A stretch of 64,000 bases of DNA from Caldithrix sp. (GTDB taxonomy: Bacteria > Zhuqueibacterota > Zhuqueibacteria > Thermofontimicrobiales > Sulfurfontimicrobiaceae), in contig DYKB01000001.1 of the NCBI GenBank assembly GCA_020722815.1, positions 248,001 to 312,000 of the forward strand, given 5' to 3'. A program made the position numbers and the translations under genes. Shown one piece after another: positions 31,105 to 41,480 of this stretch (position 1 is its first letter; the number at the start of each line of letters is the position of its first letter). The notes beneath the pieces were generated by a model. That model did not search any database, was not told the origin of the DNA, and worked only from the letters and a program-made list of their open reading frames with translations.

Positions 31105-31539
31105 TTAATTTTTCTGAGTATAAGGTAAACTAATAATAAATTTGGTTCCCTTCCCAAATTTGCTGGTTAACCGTATACTCCCCTGATGAGCCTCAACAAT
31201 CAGTTTGACATAGCTTAATCCCAGACCGAAACCTTTTACATCGTGCACATTCCCGGTTGGAACCCGATAATATTTTTCAAAAACACGCTTTTGATCTTCC
31301 GGTTGAATTCCGATGCCGTTATCTTTGATGCTGAGTTGAAATTGCTTTTTAGTGGTAAGACCAATACTTTTAAATTGGAGGTGGTCAATTTGCCACGTCA
31401 AATTAATTGATATTTTATTGATCCAGCTAATCAGGCGCGACTTAGTCAATTTAAATTTACTGAACAGACCAATACCCGACGTGCAGCATTGCAGGTCTTC
31501 CTGCCGGATCGGCCTGCGGAAGAAGTAATGAATGATCAA
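31105..31539 (-). pseudogene. Truncated sensor histidine kinase (only the C-terminal ATPase half remains)
   Basis: [74 protein letters not shown] at C-terminus; no H-box, N-box or sensor upstream. The 5' part overlaps an unrelated plus-strand gene. Confidence 0.85.
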
Positions 31540-32097
31540 ACGATTCCATTCTATGTGTTAATCATTCCTCAGGAGAAGGTGGCAGAATTGGGTGATTTAC
31601 AAACGAAAATTTGGAGTCTGGACGAAATCCAAAATTTCAATGTGGGATTTGTTCGCCTGGAATTAGTCACCTGCGGTGTTGGTAAATTATTGGTTCGTGC
31701 CCCGCAACTCTTCCATTCGATTAAACCGGCTGAAGTCGTTCAAATGCGAATTGATATCATCAATGAAGGCAGCCGACGGTTGGATAATGTGGAAATTAAG
31801 CTCGATATGCCACTGAACTGGAAAAAGCAAATCGAGCCCCAATTAATACCGGCACTTGCCATTGGCGAGGAAAAAATTGTGCAACTCACTTTCATTTCCC
31901 CGGAAGATGTGGGTGTTGGTCGCTATGAGTTACGAATCCGTTCCTCCTCTTTTTCTGAAAATCAGGCGGTAAACGGCGAGGACAAAATTGTGACCGTCGA
32001 AATTCAGCCCGAAACTAATATATGGGGGACATTGATACTCATTCTTTTAATTTTGGGGATTATTATTGGAATCGTAATCTTTGGAATTCGCCTTTGA
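31411..32097 (+). pseudogene. 5'-truncated NEW3/CARDB-like membrane-anchored protein
   Basis: Open frame from 31411 ([33 protein letters not shown]...) has no evident start or signal peptide; Ig-like IRIDIINEGSRRLDNVEIKLDMP-type repeat and C-terminal TM LILILLILGIIIGIVIFGIRL. Confidence 0.6.
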
Positions 32098-32262
32098 CGA
32101 CGATGAACTGATAAACAGGTAAATTTGATTTTTTGACAAAGAGTTCTCAGCGGGCGAAGAGAAAAACTTACCGAAAAGTGATGAAGCGATTGGCAAGAAT
32201 GTCTCTCTGTTCTCTTTTCCGCTTTGTTATTTTAACTTTTTTAAAATTAAAATGAGGCAAAA

Positions 32263-33045
32263 ATGGATGATCAATCAGTCTTGGTTCAATCAGAATCTCA
32301 TGCGATACCTGCAAATAGTCCGATGTTGGAGGCGTTCAATTTAACGAAACGTTATTCAGATGGCGTTTTGGCATTGGATCATATTAATTTTACGGTTTTT
32401 CCCGGTCAAATTTATTCCATGCTTGGGGCAAATGGTGCCGGCAAGACAACGACCATCAATCTATTTCTCAATTTTATCGAGCCGACAGATGGAGAAGCAC
32501 GAATTAATGGCATTGTGACACATCAGGAACCTTTAAAGGCGAAAAGTTAGGTTGCTTACGTATCTGAAAATGTAATGCTTTATCGAAATTTTACGGTTAT
32601 TCAGAATTTTGACTATTTCGCCCGCCTGGGTGGAAAAACGAATTATTCATATAATGATTATGGTCAGGTTTTAGAGCGCGTGGGATTGCAAAAAGAGTTT
32701 TTTAATAAAAAAGTTAAAGATTTCTCCAAAGGGATGATTCAAAAATGCGGAATTGCGGTGGCAATTTTAAAAGATGCGCCGGCGATTTTGCTGGATGAAC
32801 CAACTTCGGGTCTGGATCCAAAGGCCGGTTTCGAATTTATCCAGTTGCTGGAAGCGCTCAGGGATGAGGGGAAAGCGATTTTGATGTCTACGCATGACAT
32901 TTTTCGGGCGAAAACCGTTGCAGATGTGATCGGAATTATGAAAGATGGGCGGCTGGTGATGCAAAAATCACAGGATGAGCTGCAGGGTGAAAATATCGAA
33001 AAAATTTATCTGGATTTTATGTCGGGAGCCGCGAATCATGCTTAA
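32263..33045 (+). pseudogene. ABC transporter ATP-binding protein interrupted by an in-frame TAG
   Basis: 32263..32550 has Walker A GANGAGKTTTI; the same frame continues after TAG (32548-32550) as VAYVSENVMLYRNFTVIQNFDYF...KDFSKGMIQKCGIA...AILLDEPTSGLDPKAG. Confidence 0.9.
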
Positions 33046-33063
33046 AATTTTGGAGAAATAACC

Positions 33064-34480
33064 ATGTTAGAACTCATTCTTCGGAAAGAATTATTGGAAA
33101 CAATTCATTCAAAGCGATTTATCTGGACTTTTTTGATCTGTTCTTTGCTGATTCTGCTCACTTTTTATATTGGTGCGCAAAACTACCATTTGAGTGTATT
33201 CCGTTACGAAGCGGCAAAGGCGGAAAATTTGCGAAAAATGGAGGGTGTCACCGATTGGTTGATGGTACGTTCCCACCGGATTTTTCTCCCGCCGGATCCC
33301 CTTGAAGTGCTGGTGACGGGTGTCTCGAATGACATTGGTCGAACCGTGGAAGTAATGGGCAGAGGTGAATTGACGGCCAGTGGGAGTCGTTATAATGAGG
33401 ATCCTTTATTCGCCGTATTTCGTTTTCTTGATCTGGATTTTATTTTTCAAATTGTCCTGTCTTTATTCGCCATTTTCTTTGCGTATAACGCCATCAATGG
33501 TGAAAAAGAAGCCGGTACACTCCGGCTTTCATTGGCGAATTCGGTACCAAAGGACCAGTTTATTCTGGGTAAATTATTGGGTTCCTTTCTGGCATTAGGC
33601 CTGCCGCTTTTGTTACCAATTTTATTGGGATGTCTTCTCCTGCCACTTCTGGGTGTTCCACTGAATGGTCAGGAATGGTTTCGATTGGGATTAATTATTT
33701 TAACCGGATTTTTTTATTTTGGAATTTTTTTAACGCTTTCAATTTTTATTTCTTCCATGACCGAGCGTTCGTCAAGTGCTTTTCTTTATTTATTGGTCAT
33801 CTGGATTTTGATGGTTTTTATTATTCCGCGTGCATCGGTTCTGATTGCTGGCCGAATGGTAGAAGTTCCTTCGGTCGATGAATTGGCCTTTCAGAAGAAT
33901 CGATTCCAATCACAGTTGTGGCTTGAAGACCAGGACAAGATTGGCAAGTATAAAGCACCCGGTATAAAAGATCCTGAAAAAATGGCTACCGAATTTCACA
34001 AATACATGCAGGATTTAGCCGATGAACGTGAAAAAAAGTCAAGTGAATTGGCTGAACGATTGAATGAAGAGCGCCGTATCAAACAAAGTGAACAGGAGTG
34101 GTTGGCATTGGGACTGGCGCGGATTTCACCGGCTGCATTATTTTCACTGGCGGTGACAAATTTGGCGGGTACTTCGTTAATGTTGAAAGAACATTTTGCA
34201 AAGGAAGTGAAAGGTTATCAACCGACCTATCGGCAATTTATGATTGAGAAAACCGGCATGAATCCCGGCCGCGGGATGATGATCTTTCGGATTCGGGACG
34301 ATGATTCAGAAGAAAAGCCAAAACTGATTGATCCCAAAGAATTACCAGCATTTTTATATAAAAAATGGCGCGTAAGGATATTGTTAGCAATTCAATTCTG
34401 GAAATAAGCTTGCTGGCTTTTTTAAATATTGTATTTTTCACAGGTGCATACTTCAGATTTTTGCGTTATGATGTTCGTTA
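33064..34480 (+). pseudogene. ABC-2 type permease, C-terminus frameshifted
   Basis: ORF 33064..34407 ends YKKWRVRILLAIQFWK*; another frame carries ARKDIVSNSILEISLLAFLNIVFFTGAYFRFLRYDVR*, matching the end of the neighbouring permease (GGFVAFLRHDVW). Confidence 0.8.
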
Positions 34481-34519
34481 ATTGATTAAAATGTTTAATT
34501 TTAAGCTGGAGAAGCGAAT

Positions 34520-35986
34520 ATGCTCTGGACGTTAATTGAAAAAGAATTAAAAAATATCATCACCGGTCCCAAATTTACTATTACTTTTTTAATATCGGCT
34601 ATTCTGATTCTGATGAGCATTTGGATTGGTGTTCAGGAATATCAGGCGGCGGAGAAACAGTATGCGGCCGGGATGCAACTGACACAACAGAAAACAAGCG
34701 AAACCTCTTCCTGGATTTTTTTTTCAACACAAATTTATCGAAAACCGAATCCCTTACCGATTTTTAATGCCGGCATCAGTAATGACATTGGCCGCTTCTC
34801 AGTCGTGCGCCCTTCTGAATCGATAAAAGTGACAAATAGTATTTATGCAGACGATCCCATTTTTGCCATTTTTCGATATCTCGATTTGAGTTTTATAATC
34901 CAGATCGTATTGTCGTTGCTGGTAATTTTGTTTACCTATGATGCGATCAATGGTGAACGCGAAAGTGGAACACTTCGGCTCGTTTTTTCAAATGCTGTCC
35001 CCCGATTTAATTATATACTGGCGAAATTTATGGGTTCCTGGCTGGGGCTGGTGATTCCGTTGCTGATTCCATTTTTACTGAGTTTTCTGCTGCTTCAAAT
35101 TTATCGTATCCAGTTTTCTGGCGAACAATGGATTCGTATTTTGATATTTGGCGGCGTTTCGTTGCTATATTTCACCTTTTTTATCGGATTTGGAATCCTG
35201 GTTTCGGCGTTAACGCGAATTTCCTCGGAATCGTTTTTAATTCTGTTGGTGTGCTGGGTGACTTTGGTACTGATTATCCCGCGGGTGGGCGCAATGTTTG
35301 CCGCTCGAATTGTCCCTGTTCCTTCTCTGGCAGAAATTGAAAGTCAAATTGATGGATTTTCCAAAGATCGCTGGAATCAGTATATGGAAGATATGGAAAT
35401 GCAGTTCCGGGATCGGGAAAGAGAAATGGCTGGCATGACACCTGAACAGCGGCAGAATTATAATAATGAAAATATGTGGAAATGGATGGAAACAGGAGAA
35501 ATGGAACGGCGAAAAGTTCAGGAAGATATTAATCAGGCTTCGCGACGATTAAGGGAAGAGTTGCGAAACAAAAAAATGGTACAGGAACGGCTGATCTTTT
35601 TGTTGGCACGTTTTTCACCCGTTTCAGCCTATCATTTGGCAAGTATGAATTTGACTGATACGGATATTAATTTAAAAATCCGGTTTGAAAATGCGCTGGA
35701 GGTCTATCACCAAATTATATCCGATTTCGTGGCACAAAAACAAAAGGAAAGCGGTTCCATGGGGGGAATTCGCATCTCTGTTGATAGTGAAAAAGGATTT
35801 TCGGTCCAGACCAGTCGAAATCAGGGGCGTATTGATCTAAAAGACCTCCCGCAATTTCAGATGGTTAAAACAGATTCAGGTGAATTAATAAACCGATCGC
35901 TGATTGATCTGGGCCTATTAATTTTCTATTTAATTCTTTCGGTGGTTGGTGGTTTTGTGGCGTTCTTGCGACATGATGTCTGGTGA
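34520..35986 (+). CDS. ABC-2 type permease (paralogue of the preceding one)
   Basis: Similar layout: N-terminal TM, DDPIFAIFRYLDLSFIIQIVLSLLVILFTYDAINGERESGTLRL, C-terminal TM. Confidence 0.9.
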   Translation: MLWTLIEKELKNIITGPKFTITFLISAILILMSIWIGVQEYQAAEKQYAAGMQLTQQKTSETSSWIFFSTQIYRKPNPLPIFNAGISNDIGRFSVVRPSESIKVTNSIYADDPIFAIFRYLDLSFIIQIVLSLLVILFTYDAINGERESGTLRLVFSNAVPRFNYILAKFMGSWLGLVIPLLIPFLLSFLLLQIYRIQFSGEQWIRILIFGGVSLLYFTFFIGFGILVSALTRISSESFLILLVCWVTLVLIIPRVGAMFAARIVPVPSLAEIESQIDGFSKDRWNQYMEDMEMQFRDREREMAGMTPEQRQNYNNENMWKWMETGEMERRKVQEDINQASRRLREELRNKKMVQERLIFLLARFSPVSAYHLASMNLTDTDINLKIRFENALEVYHQIISDFVAQKQKESGSMGGIRISVDSEKGFSVQTSRNQGRIDLKDLPQFQMVKTDSGELINRSLIDLGLLIFYLILSVVGGFVAFLRHDVW

Positions 35987-36060
35987 TGCATGTCCAAAAT
36001 ACCAGACTAAAAAATTTGTGACCGCAAATTGCACCGATTTCATAGAAAAAAATATTTGGA

Positions 36061-36750
36061 TTATTTTTTATCCCCTTTATTTTTCCTTCGCTCCCAAAGC
36101 CAGCCGAGGAAGGGAACCAGAATGGTCGTCCAGAGCCACTTCCAGTTTTCGGCGACAAATGCAGTGACCTGTTGCTGCCAGGTGACAACGATTTTGATTT
36201 CTTCAGACAGCGTTTGAACAGTATAGGGGAGATCTTTGCCATCGAGTGTAAAAATAGCATCCATGCTTAAATATAATTTTTGAATTCCGGGTGTAGTTGC
36301 TGTAATCTCCCAGCGCCATTCGGTCGTACCGTCTAAATTAATCAATTGCAATGCTGGCGAAATGGCTTCGATTTTAAATCCACTCCCTTTCAGACTGGCG
36401 GTCATGATTTGCGAAACCCGGATTTGCTGTTGTCGAATTTCGCCTTCTTCCTCTATCTTTTTTTTGAGTTCCGGGAAAGTTTCTTTAAGAGAAAGTAATA
36501 ATTGAATCCCTTGCTTTTCATTCAATTCCATAGTTTGGGGAACATTAAAGACGACTTTGCCAGGCTTAAACTGATCGAAAATGTCCTCATCGGATACTGC
36601 TTCTTTCGATGCCGCGTCAACTTTTTTGCTTTTTTTAAATTCTTCTGGTCCTGGCTCCTCGGCTCTTTCTTTTTGTGCACACTGGACAACAAGCATAAAA
36701 CTCAATCCAATGATGAGTCCAGTCAAATAAATATAAAATCCTTTTTTCAT
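36061..36750 (-). CDS. Secreted/membrane-anchored protein of unknown function with C-terminal TM segment
   Basis: N-terminal hydrophobic segment ending VVQC (atypical lipobox); C-terminal WLWTTILVPFLGWLWERRKNK. Confidence 0.6.
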   Translation of the reverse strand: MKKGFYIYLTGLIIGLSFMLVVQCAQKERAEEPGPEEFKKSKKVDAASKEAVSDEDIFDQFKPGKVVFNVPQTMELNEKQGIQLLLSLKETFPELKKKIEEEGEIRQQQIRVSQIMTASLKGSGFKIEAISPALQLINLDGTTEWRWEITATTPGIQKLYLSMDAIFTLDGKDLPYTVQTLSEEIKIVVTWQQQVTAFVAENWKWLWTTILVPFLGWLWERRKNKGDKK

Positions 36751-36832
36751 TTTTGACCCCTTTTTTTCTTAAAAATAAGAAGTTAACGACCAATTAAAAT
36801 ATAACAAAAGCAATGCCAAAAGCTCATTTTAA

Positions 36833-38506
36833 TCATATTTCTTTTCGTAAAACCTTTCCAGCCGCGACATTGGTATGCATCCCCTTTTTTATGGTAATCT
36901 GGCCATTCACGATAACATATTCGATACCAATTGGATATTGATGGGGATTGATAAAAGTTGCCTGATCGATAATTTTATCACGATCAAAAATAACCAGATC
37001 GGCAAAATAGTCTCTTGCAATCTGACCGCGCTGTTTTAATCCCAGTTTTTGCGCTGGCATCGATGTCATTTTTTGGATGGCAGTGGCTAAATCAAAATAT
37101 TTTTCATCACGACAATATTTGCCCAGCACCCGCGGGAATGTCCCGTAAAATCGGGGATGTGGTTTACCGGTGCCGGTTTTATCGTAAGGCGCCACGGCAC
37201 GGCCGTCTGAACCAATCATCACCAGCGGATCGCTTAATACTTTTTTCAAATTTTCTTCACCCATGGCAAAGCCGACAATGCCGGGCTGCAGTTTTTCATC
37301 AATGAGCAATTGCCGAATAAATTCAAAAGGAGCCAAATTCCGCTCATTGGCAGCATCCAGAATAGATTTGCCTTCCAGATTTTTATTTTCGGGTTTACTG
37401 CATGAACTGATTTGCACCCTATCCCAACCACCGATTCGTTCACCACGGCCGGAAGCATATTTTTCAATTTCCGGTAAATCTTTGGGATTCGTTAAGCGGG
37501 CGATAATATCATTGGTGTTCCCCTGTCGCGCCCACAATGGCAAAAATGCAGAAAGACCGGTGCCATAAGCGATATAGGGATATCGATCAGCGGTTACGGC
37601 AATACCCTGTTCCGAAGCCTGATGAATTCTTGCCAGTACTTTTTCGATTTTTGGCCAATTTGCCCGATTGCACGCCTTCAGATGCGCAATTTCCAATGAT
37701 GCGCCAGTGACCTCACTTATTTTTAATGCTTCCTCAACCGCTTCTTCAAGCCGATCGTCTTCATTCCGGATATGGGATGCATGAATTGCTCCATATTGAG
37801 CGACAATTTGACACAGGGCGATTAATTCCTCCGTTGATGCATAGCTCCCAGGAGCATATTCCAAACCGGTTGACAGACCAAAGCTTCCGTTTTGTATCGT
37901 ATCCGCTAAAATGGCCTGCATCTTACCCAGTTGTTCGGGAGTTGCTGGTACGTCATTTCGACCGATGACAAAACTTCGCAAATCGCCATGCCCTGTCAAT
38001 GTGGCGTAGTTAATGCCGATTTTTTGTTTTTCCAGCACCGCTAAAAATTGATCAATATTTCGCCAGGTTGGATGAAATCCATATTGTTCAAAAACTTGTT
38101 TATCATATTCCTGATAATCCGCATCGTTTAAGGGAAAAGGTGATGAGCCACAATTTCCACTCACTTCGGTGGTCACCCCCTGCCGAATTTTACTTTCCCC
38201 TCGATAATTGACAATTAATTCGATGTCGGTGTGGGTATGGATATCAATAAACCCCGGCGCCACGATCAGATTGGCGGCATCGATAATTTCATCAGCGGTT
38301 ACTTCGTTTAAAGTATCGATAACAGCAATTTTATCACGAATGATCCCGATATCCTTTCGTTCCGGCGGGGAACCCGTTCCATCCAAAATAAGACCATTTT
38401 TAATTATCATATCAAAGCTATTTTTTACTGAACAACAGGCTATCAGGCCAAATGTAAGTGCCGTACCTGTTTTGAGAAAGGTTCTGCGTGGTATTTTCGT
38501 AGTCAT
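36833..38506 (-). CDS. D-aminoacylase / N-acyl-D-amino-acid deacylase, Tat-type signal with lipobox-like Cys
   Basis: RRTFLKTGTALTFGLIACCS; amidohydrolase IIKNGLILDGTG, APGFIDIHTHTD, HASHIRNE, IGSDGRAV, HPRFYGTFPRVLGKY. Confidence 0.92.
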   Translation of the reverse strand: MTTKIPRRTFLKTGTALTFGLIACCSVKNSFDMIIKNGLILDGTGSPPERKDIGIIRDKIAVIDTLNEVTADEIIDAANLIVAPGFIDIHTHTDIELIVNYRGESKIRQGVTTEVSGNCGSSPFPLNDADYQEYDKQVFEQYGFHPTWRNIDQFLAVLEKQKIGINYATLTGHGDLRSFVIGRNDVPATPEQLGKMQAILADTIQNGSFGLSTGLEYAPGSYASTEELIALCQIVAQYGAIHASHIRNEDDRLEEAVEEALKISEVTGASLEIAHLKACNRANWPKIEKVLARIHQASEQGIAVTADRYPYIAYGTGLSAFLPLWARQGNTNDIIARLTNPKDLPEIEKYASGRGERIGGWDRVQISSCSKPENKNLEGKSILDAANERNLAPFEFIRQLLIDEKLQPGIVGFAMGEENLKKVLSDPLVMIGSDGRAVAPYDKTGTGKPHPRFYGTFPRVLGKYCRDEKYFDLATAIQKMTSMPAQKLGLKQRGQIARDYFADLVIFDRDKIIDQATFINPHQYPIGIEYVIVNGQITIKKGMHTNVAAGKVLRKEI

Positions 38507-39023
38507 TTCAACTCCATCAAAAGGTTATTGAGCGATAAAAGAAAGATAACAAAAATATTCTGAAAAAGCAATACTGGAAAATTGTAATATCGAAAGTATT
38601 ATTTCCGAAATTGAATTACAAATTTTTCTATCAATCTTAAGCCGAAATAATTTCGAAATTAGCCCGGCGGTAATCAAAATTGAACGCGGATTTAATGGAT
38701 TGTTACGGATCGCGCCGATTTAATTAGCACAGATTCATAGATTCCAGGGATTTTAGAGTATAGGTTCTTTGAAATTTGTGAAATTGGTGGCTAAAATGCT
38801 TTCAACTTACATCTTTCGTACAAATATTTTCGGTGACTTGTTTTCATAAACATTTCAGCCAGAAATTCCTTAATTGTTCGATAACCCGTTGAAATTTTTA
38901 GAATTTATTTTCAGGCTCGATTTTTGCATATTAGGGAAAAATTTGTGGTAACCGGGGGTTTTTAAATAACCCTTTTATCCTGTAATAACTTGGACTTGCA
39001 GTCAATTTTAATTCAAATTTTAC

Positions 39024-39052
39024 TTGACTTTAATTTTTAATAGGTTTATATT
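39024..39052 (+). promoter_or_regulatory. Candidate sigma70-type promoter upstream of methyltransferase/ftsEX block
   Basis: TTGACT (39024-39029), 17-nt spacer, TATATT (39047-39052). Confidence 0.55.
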
Positions 39053-39097
39053 GAATTGATAAAGTGGAGTTCGGTAAAATAATAGTGGAGAATAAAT

Positions 39098-39871
39098 TTG
39101 GCGATTCCCTCCTGGCTGCAGCAGAAGAAAACGGTTGCGCCTTATTCGAAATTAGCGCTGGTTTATGACTTTGTCATGCGGCACGTGAATTATCGGGAGT
39201 GGGCCGCCTTTATCAATAAAATTTTTATCAAAAATAATGGAGAAATTAAAACTGTCCTTGATGTTGCCTGTGGTACTGGCAGTTTTTTAATAGAATTCAA
39301 CAAGTTTGATTATGAAATCGCTGGATTTGATTTCTCCTGTGAGATGGTTCAACAGGCCAGGCAAAAATTCGAGAAAAACGGATTAAAGATACCCTTATGG
39401 CATGGCAATATGAGCCAGTTTGCGTTGAATGACAAATTCGATGCGATAGTTTGTTTATATGATAGTATTAATTATCTTTTTCCGATAGAAAAAATTAGAC
39501 AATTTTATCAAGTATGTTATGAAAATCTAAATTCATCCGGCTTTCTTCTGTTTGATATCTGTACAGAGCGGAACTCGATTAAGTATTTTAAGAATTACTA
39601 TGATTATGAACAGACCGCCCGGTTCCGCGTGGCACGCAAAAGTTATTATATTGAAGAAGAAAGAATTCATGCGAATGATTTTAAAATTCAATTTCGAAAT
39701 GACCAGACCATTTATTTTGAATTTCATCGGCAAAAGATTTATTTGATTAAAGAAATTGAGGAATCCATTCCGTCGGATTTATTTGAAATCGTTGCTGTGC
39801 TCGACGGATTTACGGAAAACAGGGGGAGTGAAGCGTCTGAGCGCGTTCATTTTTTATTAAAAAAAATTTAA
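39098..39871 (+). CDS. Class I SAM-dependent methyltransferase
   Basis: VLDVACGTGSFLIEF, GFDFSCEMVQQAR, FDAIVCLYDSINYL. Confidence 0.9.
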   Translation: MAIPSWLQQKKTVAPYSKLALVYDFVMRHVNYREWAAFINKIFIKNNGEIKTVLDVACGTGSFLIEFNKFDYEIAGFDFSCEMVQQARQKFEKNGLKIPLWHGNMSQFALNDKFDAIVCLYDSINYLFPIEKIRQFYQVCYENLNSSGFLLFDICTERNSIKYFKNYYDYEQTARFRVARKSYYIEEERIHANDFKIQFRNDQTIYFEFHRQKIYLIKEIEESIPSDLFEIVAVLDGFTENRGSEASERVHFLLKKI

Positions 39872-39897
39872 AGCCACGAAAAGAGATATTTTTTTTA

Positions 39898-40548
39898 ATG
39901 GTTCAACTCAATAATGTGATAATGCAATATTCCAGTGGGGAGCGGCTTGGTCGGATTAATCTGGACATTAAGCGCGGTGAATTTGTCTTTCTGGTTGGTC
40001 CCAGTGGAGCCGGAAAAAGCACGGTTCTAAAACTGATTTATATGGAACAAAAGCCCGTGGAAGGGCAGGTTATTGTGAGTAATTATGATTCCCTTTCCAT
40101 TAAAAAAAAGGATATCCCTTTTCTGCGCCGGAAATTAGGAATCATTTTTCAGGATTTTAAATTACTCAATGACCGAAATGTATTTGAGAACGTCGCCTTT
40201 GCCCTCCGGGTAACGACGGTGAGAACAAATAATATTAAAAAGCGGGTTTTTCGGGTTTTAAATGAAGTTGGATTACTTCATAAAAGAAATCAGATGCCCC
40301 GACAACTTTCCGGCGGGGAGCAGCAGCGAGTGGCAATCGCCAGAGCGTTGGTAAATGAACCGTTTATATTATTGGCTGATGAACCAACTGGCAATTTGGA
40401 CTCAGAAAATGCCGAGAATATAATGGCTATTTTAGATCGAATAAATGCCAAAGGAACTGCAATTTTAATGGCGACCCATGATATCGGTCTCGTTGGAAAT
40501 CGTGGCAAAAGAATTGTTCGAATCGAGCGCGGGAGAACAGTCTCCTGA
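39898..40548 (+). CDS. ftsE: Cell division ATP-binding protein FtsE
   Basis: [47 protein letters not shown] overlap with ftsX. Confidence 0.95.
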   Translation: MVQLNNVIMQYSSGERLGRINLDIKRGEFVFLVGPSGAGKSTVLKLIYMEQKPVEGQVIVSNYDSLSIKKKDIPFLRRKLGIIFQDFKLLNDRNVFENVAFALRVTTVRTNNIKKRVFRVLNEVGLLHKRNQMPRQLSGGEQQRVAIARALVNEPFILLADEPTGNLDSENAENIMAILDRINAKGTAILMATHDIGLVGNRGKRIVRIERGRTVS

Positions 40549-41405
40549 TGCAAAAATTATTTTACATTTTACGGGAAGGATTATCTGGTTTTCGACGGGC
40601 AAAACTTTCGAGTACTCTTTCGATTTTTACCATTATTATTGCAGTTGTCATTACTGGTTCTTTTTATCTGATTTCAAAAAATTTACATCAACTGATTTTT
40701 TCATTAAAACAGCGCTTGGAAATAGAAGTTTTTATCGATAATTCTTTTGAAAATAGTCAGATTGATAATTTGAAATCAAAAATTTTAGTGCTGCCAGGAA
40801 TTGAGAAAATTCACTATATTTCACGGGAACAGGCAGCTAAAATTTTGCAACAGCAGTTTGGGGAGGAGATTCTGGCCGTCCTGAAGGAAAATCCATTGCC
40901 AGCCTCCTTTCAGATTAAAATTAAACCCGAATATCAATCGGCAAAGGCGGCATTAAAGCTGGTAAGCCAGATCAATGCGTTTGATGGTGTCGATGAAGTG
41001 GTTTATCGAAAAGATATTTTGCAATTTTTAGATAAATATTTACATTGGTTTATTATCGCGCTTTTCGGTATTGGATTGCTTTTATTATTTGGTTCTTTGT
41101 TCTTTATTTACAATACGATTCGATTAATTATCTCGGCGCGCTGGGAAATTATTGAAGCCATGAAATTAGTCGGGGCAACCCCGCGTTTCATTCGGTTTCC
41201 ATTTATAATCGAAGGTTTTTTGCAAGCTTTTCTGGGAACTTTTATTGCAATTGGAATATTATATTTATTTTCTTATTTAATAAAGCAACAATTGAATCAC
41301 TTTCTCTTTTTATCCCCCAGAGAAATTTGGGTCTGCATATTAAGTGGCAGTCTGGTTGGGATATTGGGGAGTCAAATCGCAATTAAGCGATTTTTAAAGT
41401 ATTAA
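40548..41405 (+). CDS. ftsX: Cell division protein FtsX
   Basis: Four-TM permease topology; [54 protein letters not shown]. Confidence 0.94.
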   Translation: MQKLFYILREGLSGFRRAKLSSTLSIFTIIIAVVITGSFYLISKNLHQLIFSLKQRLEIEVFIDNSFENSQIDNLKSKILVLPGIEKIHYISREQAAKILQQQFGEEILAVLKENPLPASFQIKIKPEYQSAKAALKLVSQINAFDGVDEVVYRKDILQFLDKYLHWFIIALFGIGLLLLFGSLFFIYNTIRLIISARWEIIEAMKLVGATPRFIRFPFIIEGFLQAFLGTFIAIGILYLFSYLIKQQLNHFLFLSPREIWVCILSGSLVGILGSQIAIKRFLKY

Positions 41406-41418
41406 AAGCGTTTTTCTC

Positions 41419-41447
41419 TTGACAAAATAGTGGAAAATTATTATCTT
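41419..41447 (+). promoter_or_regulatory. Candidate sigma70-type promoter upstream of hrcA
   Basis: TTGACA (41419-41424), 17-nt spacer, TATCTT (41442-41447). Confidence 0.55.
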
Positions 41448-41480
41448 AATAAAAATATTTTAAAAATTTAATATCGAAAA

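Noticed and set aside
32263-33045. TAG reassignment (recoded amber) as explanation for the split ABC ATPase
   Set aside because: Several clearly complete genes in the window end in TAG, so TAG works as a stop here; no pyrrolysine-type context was seen.
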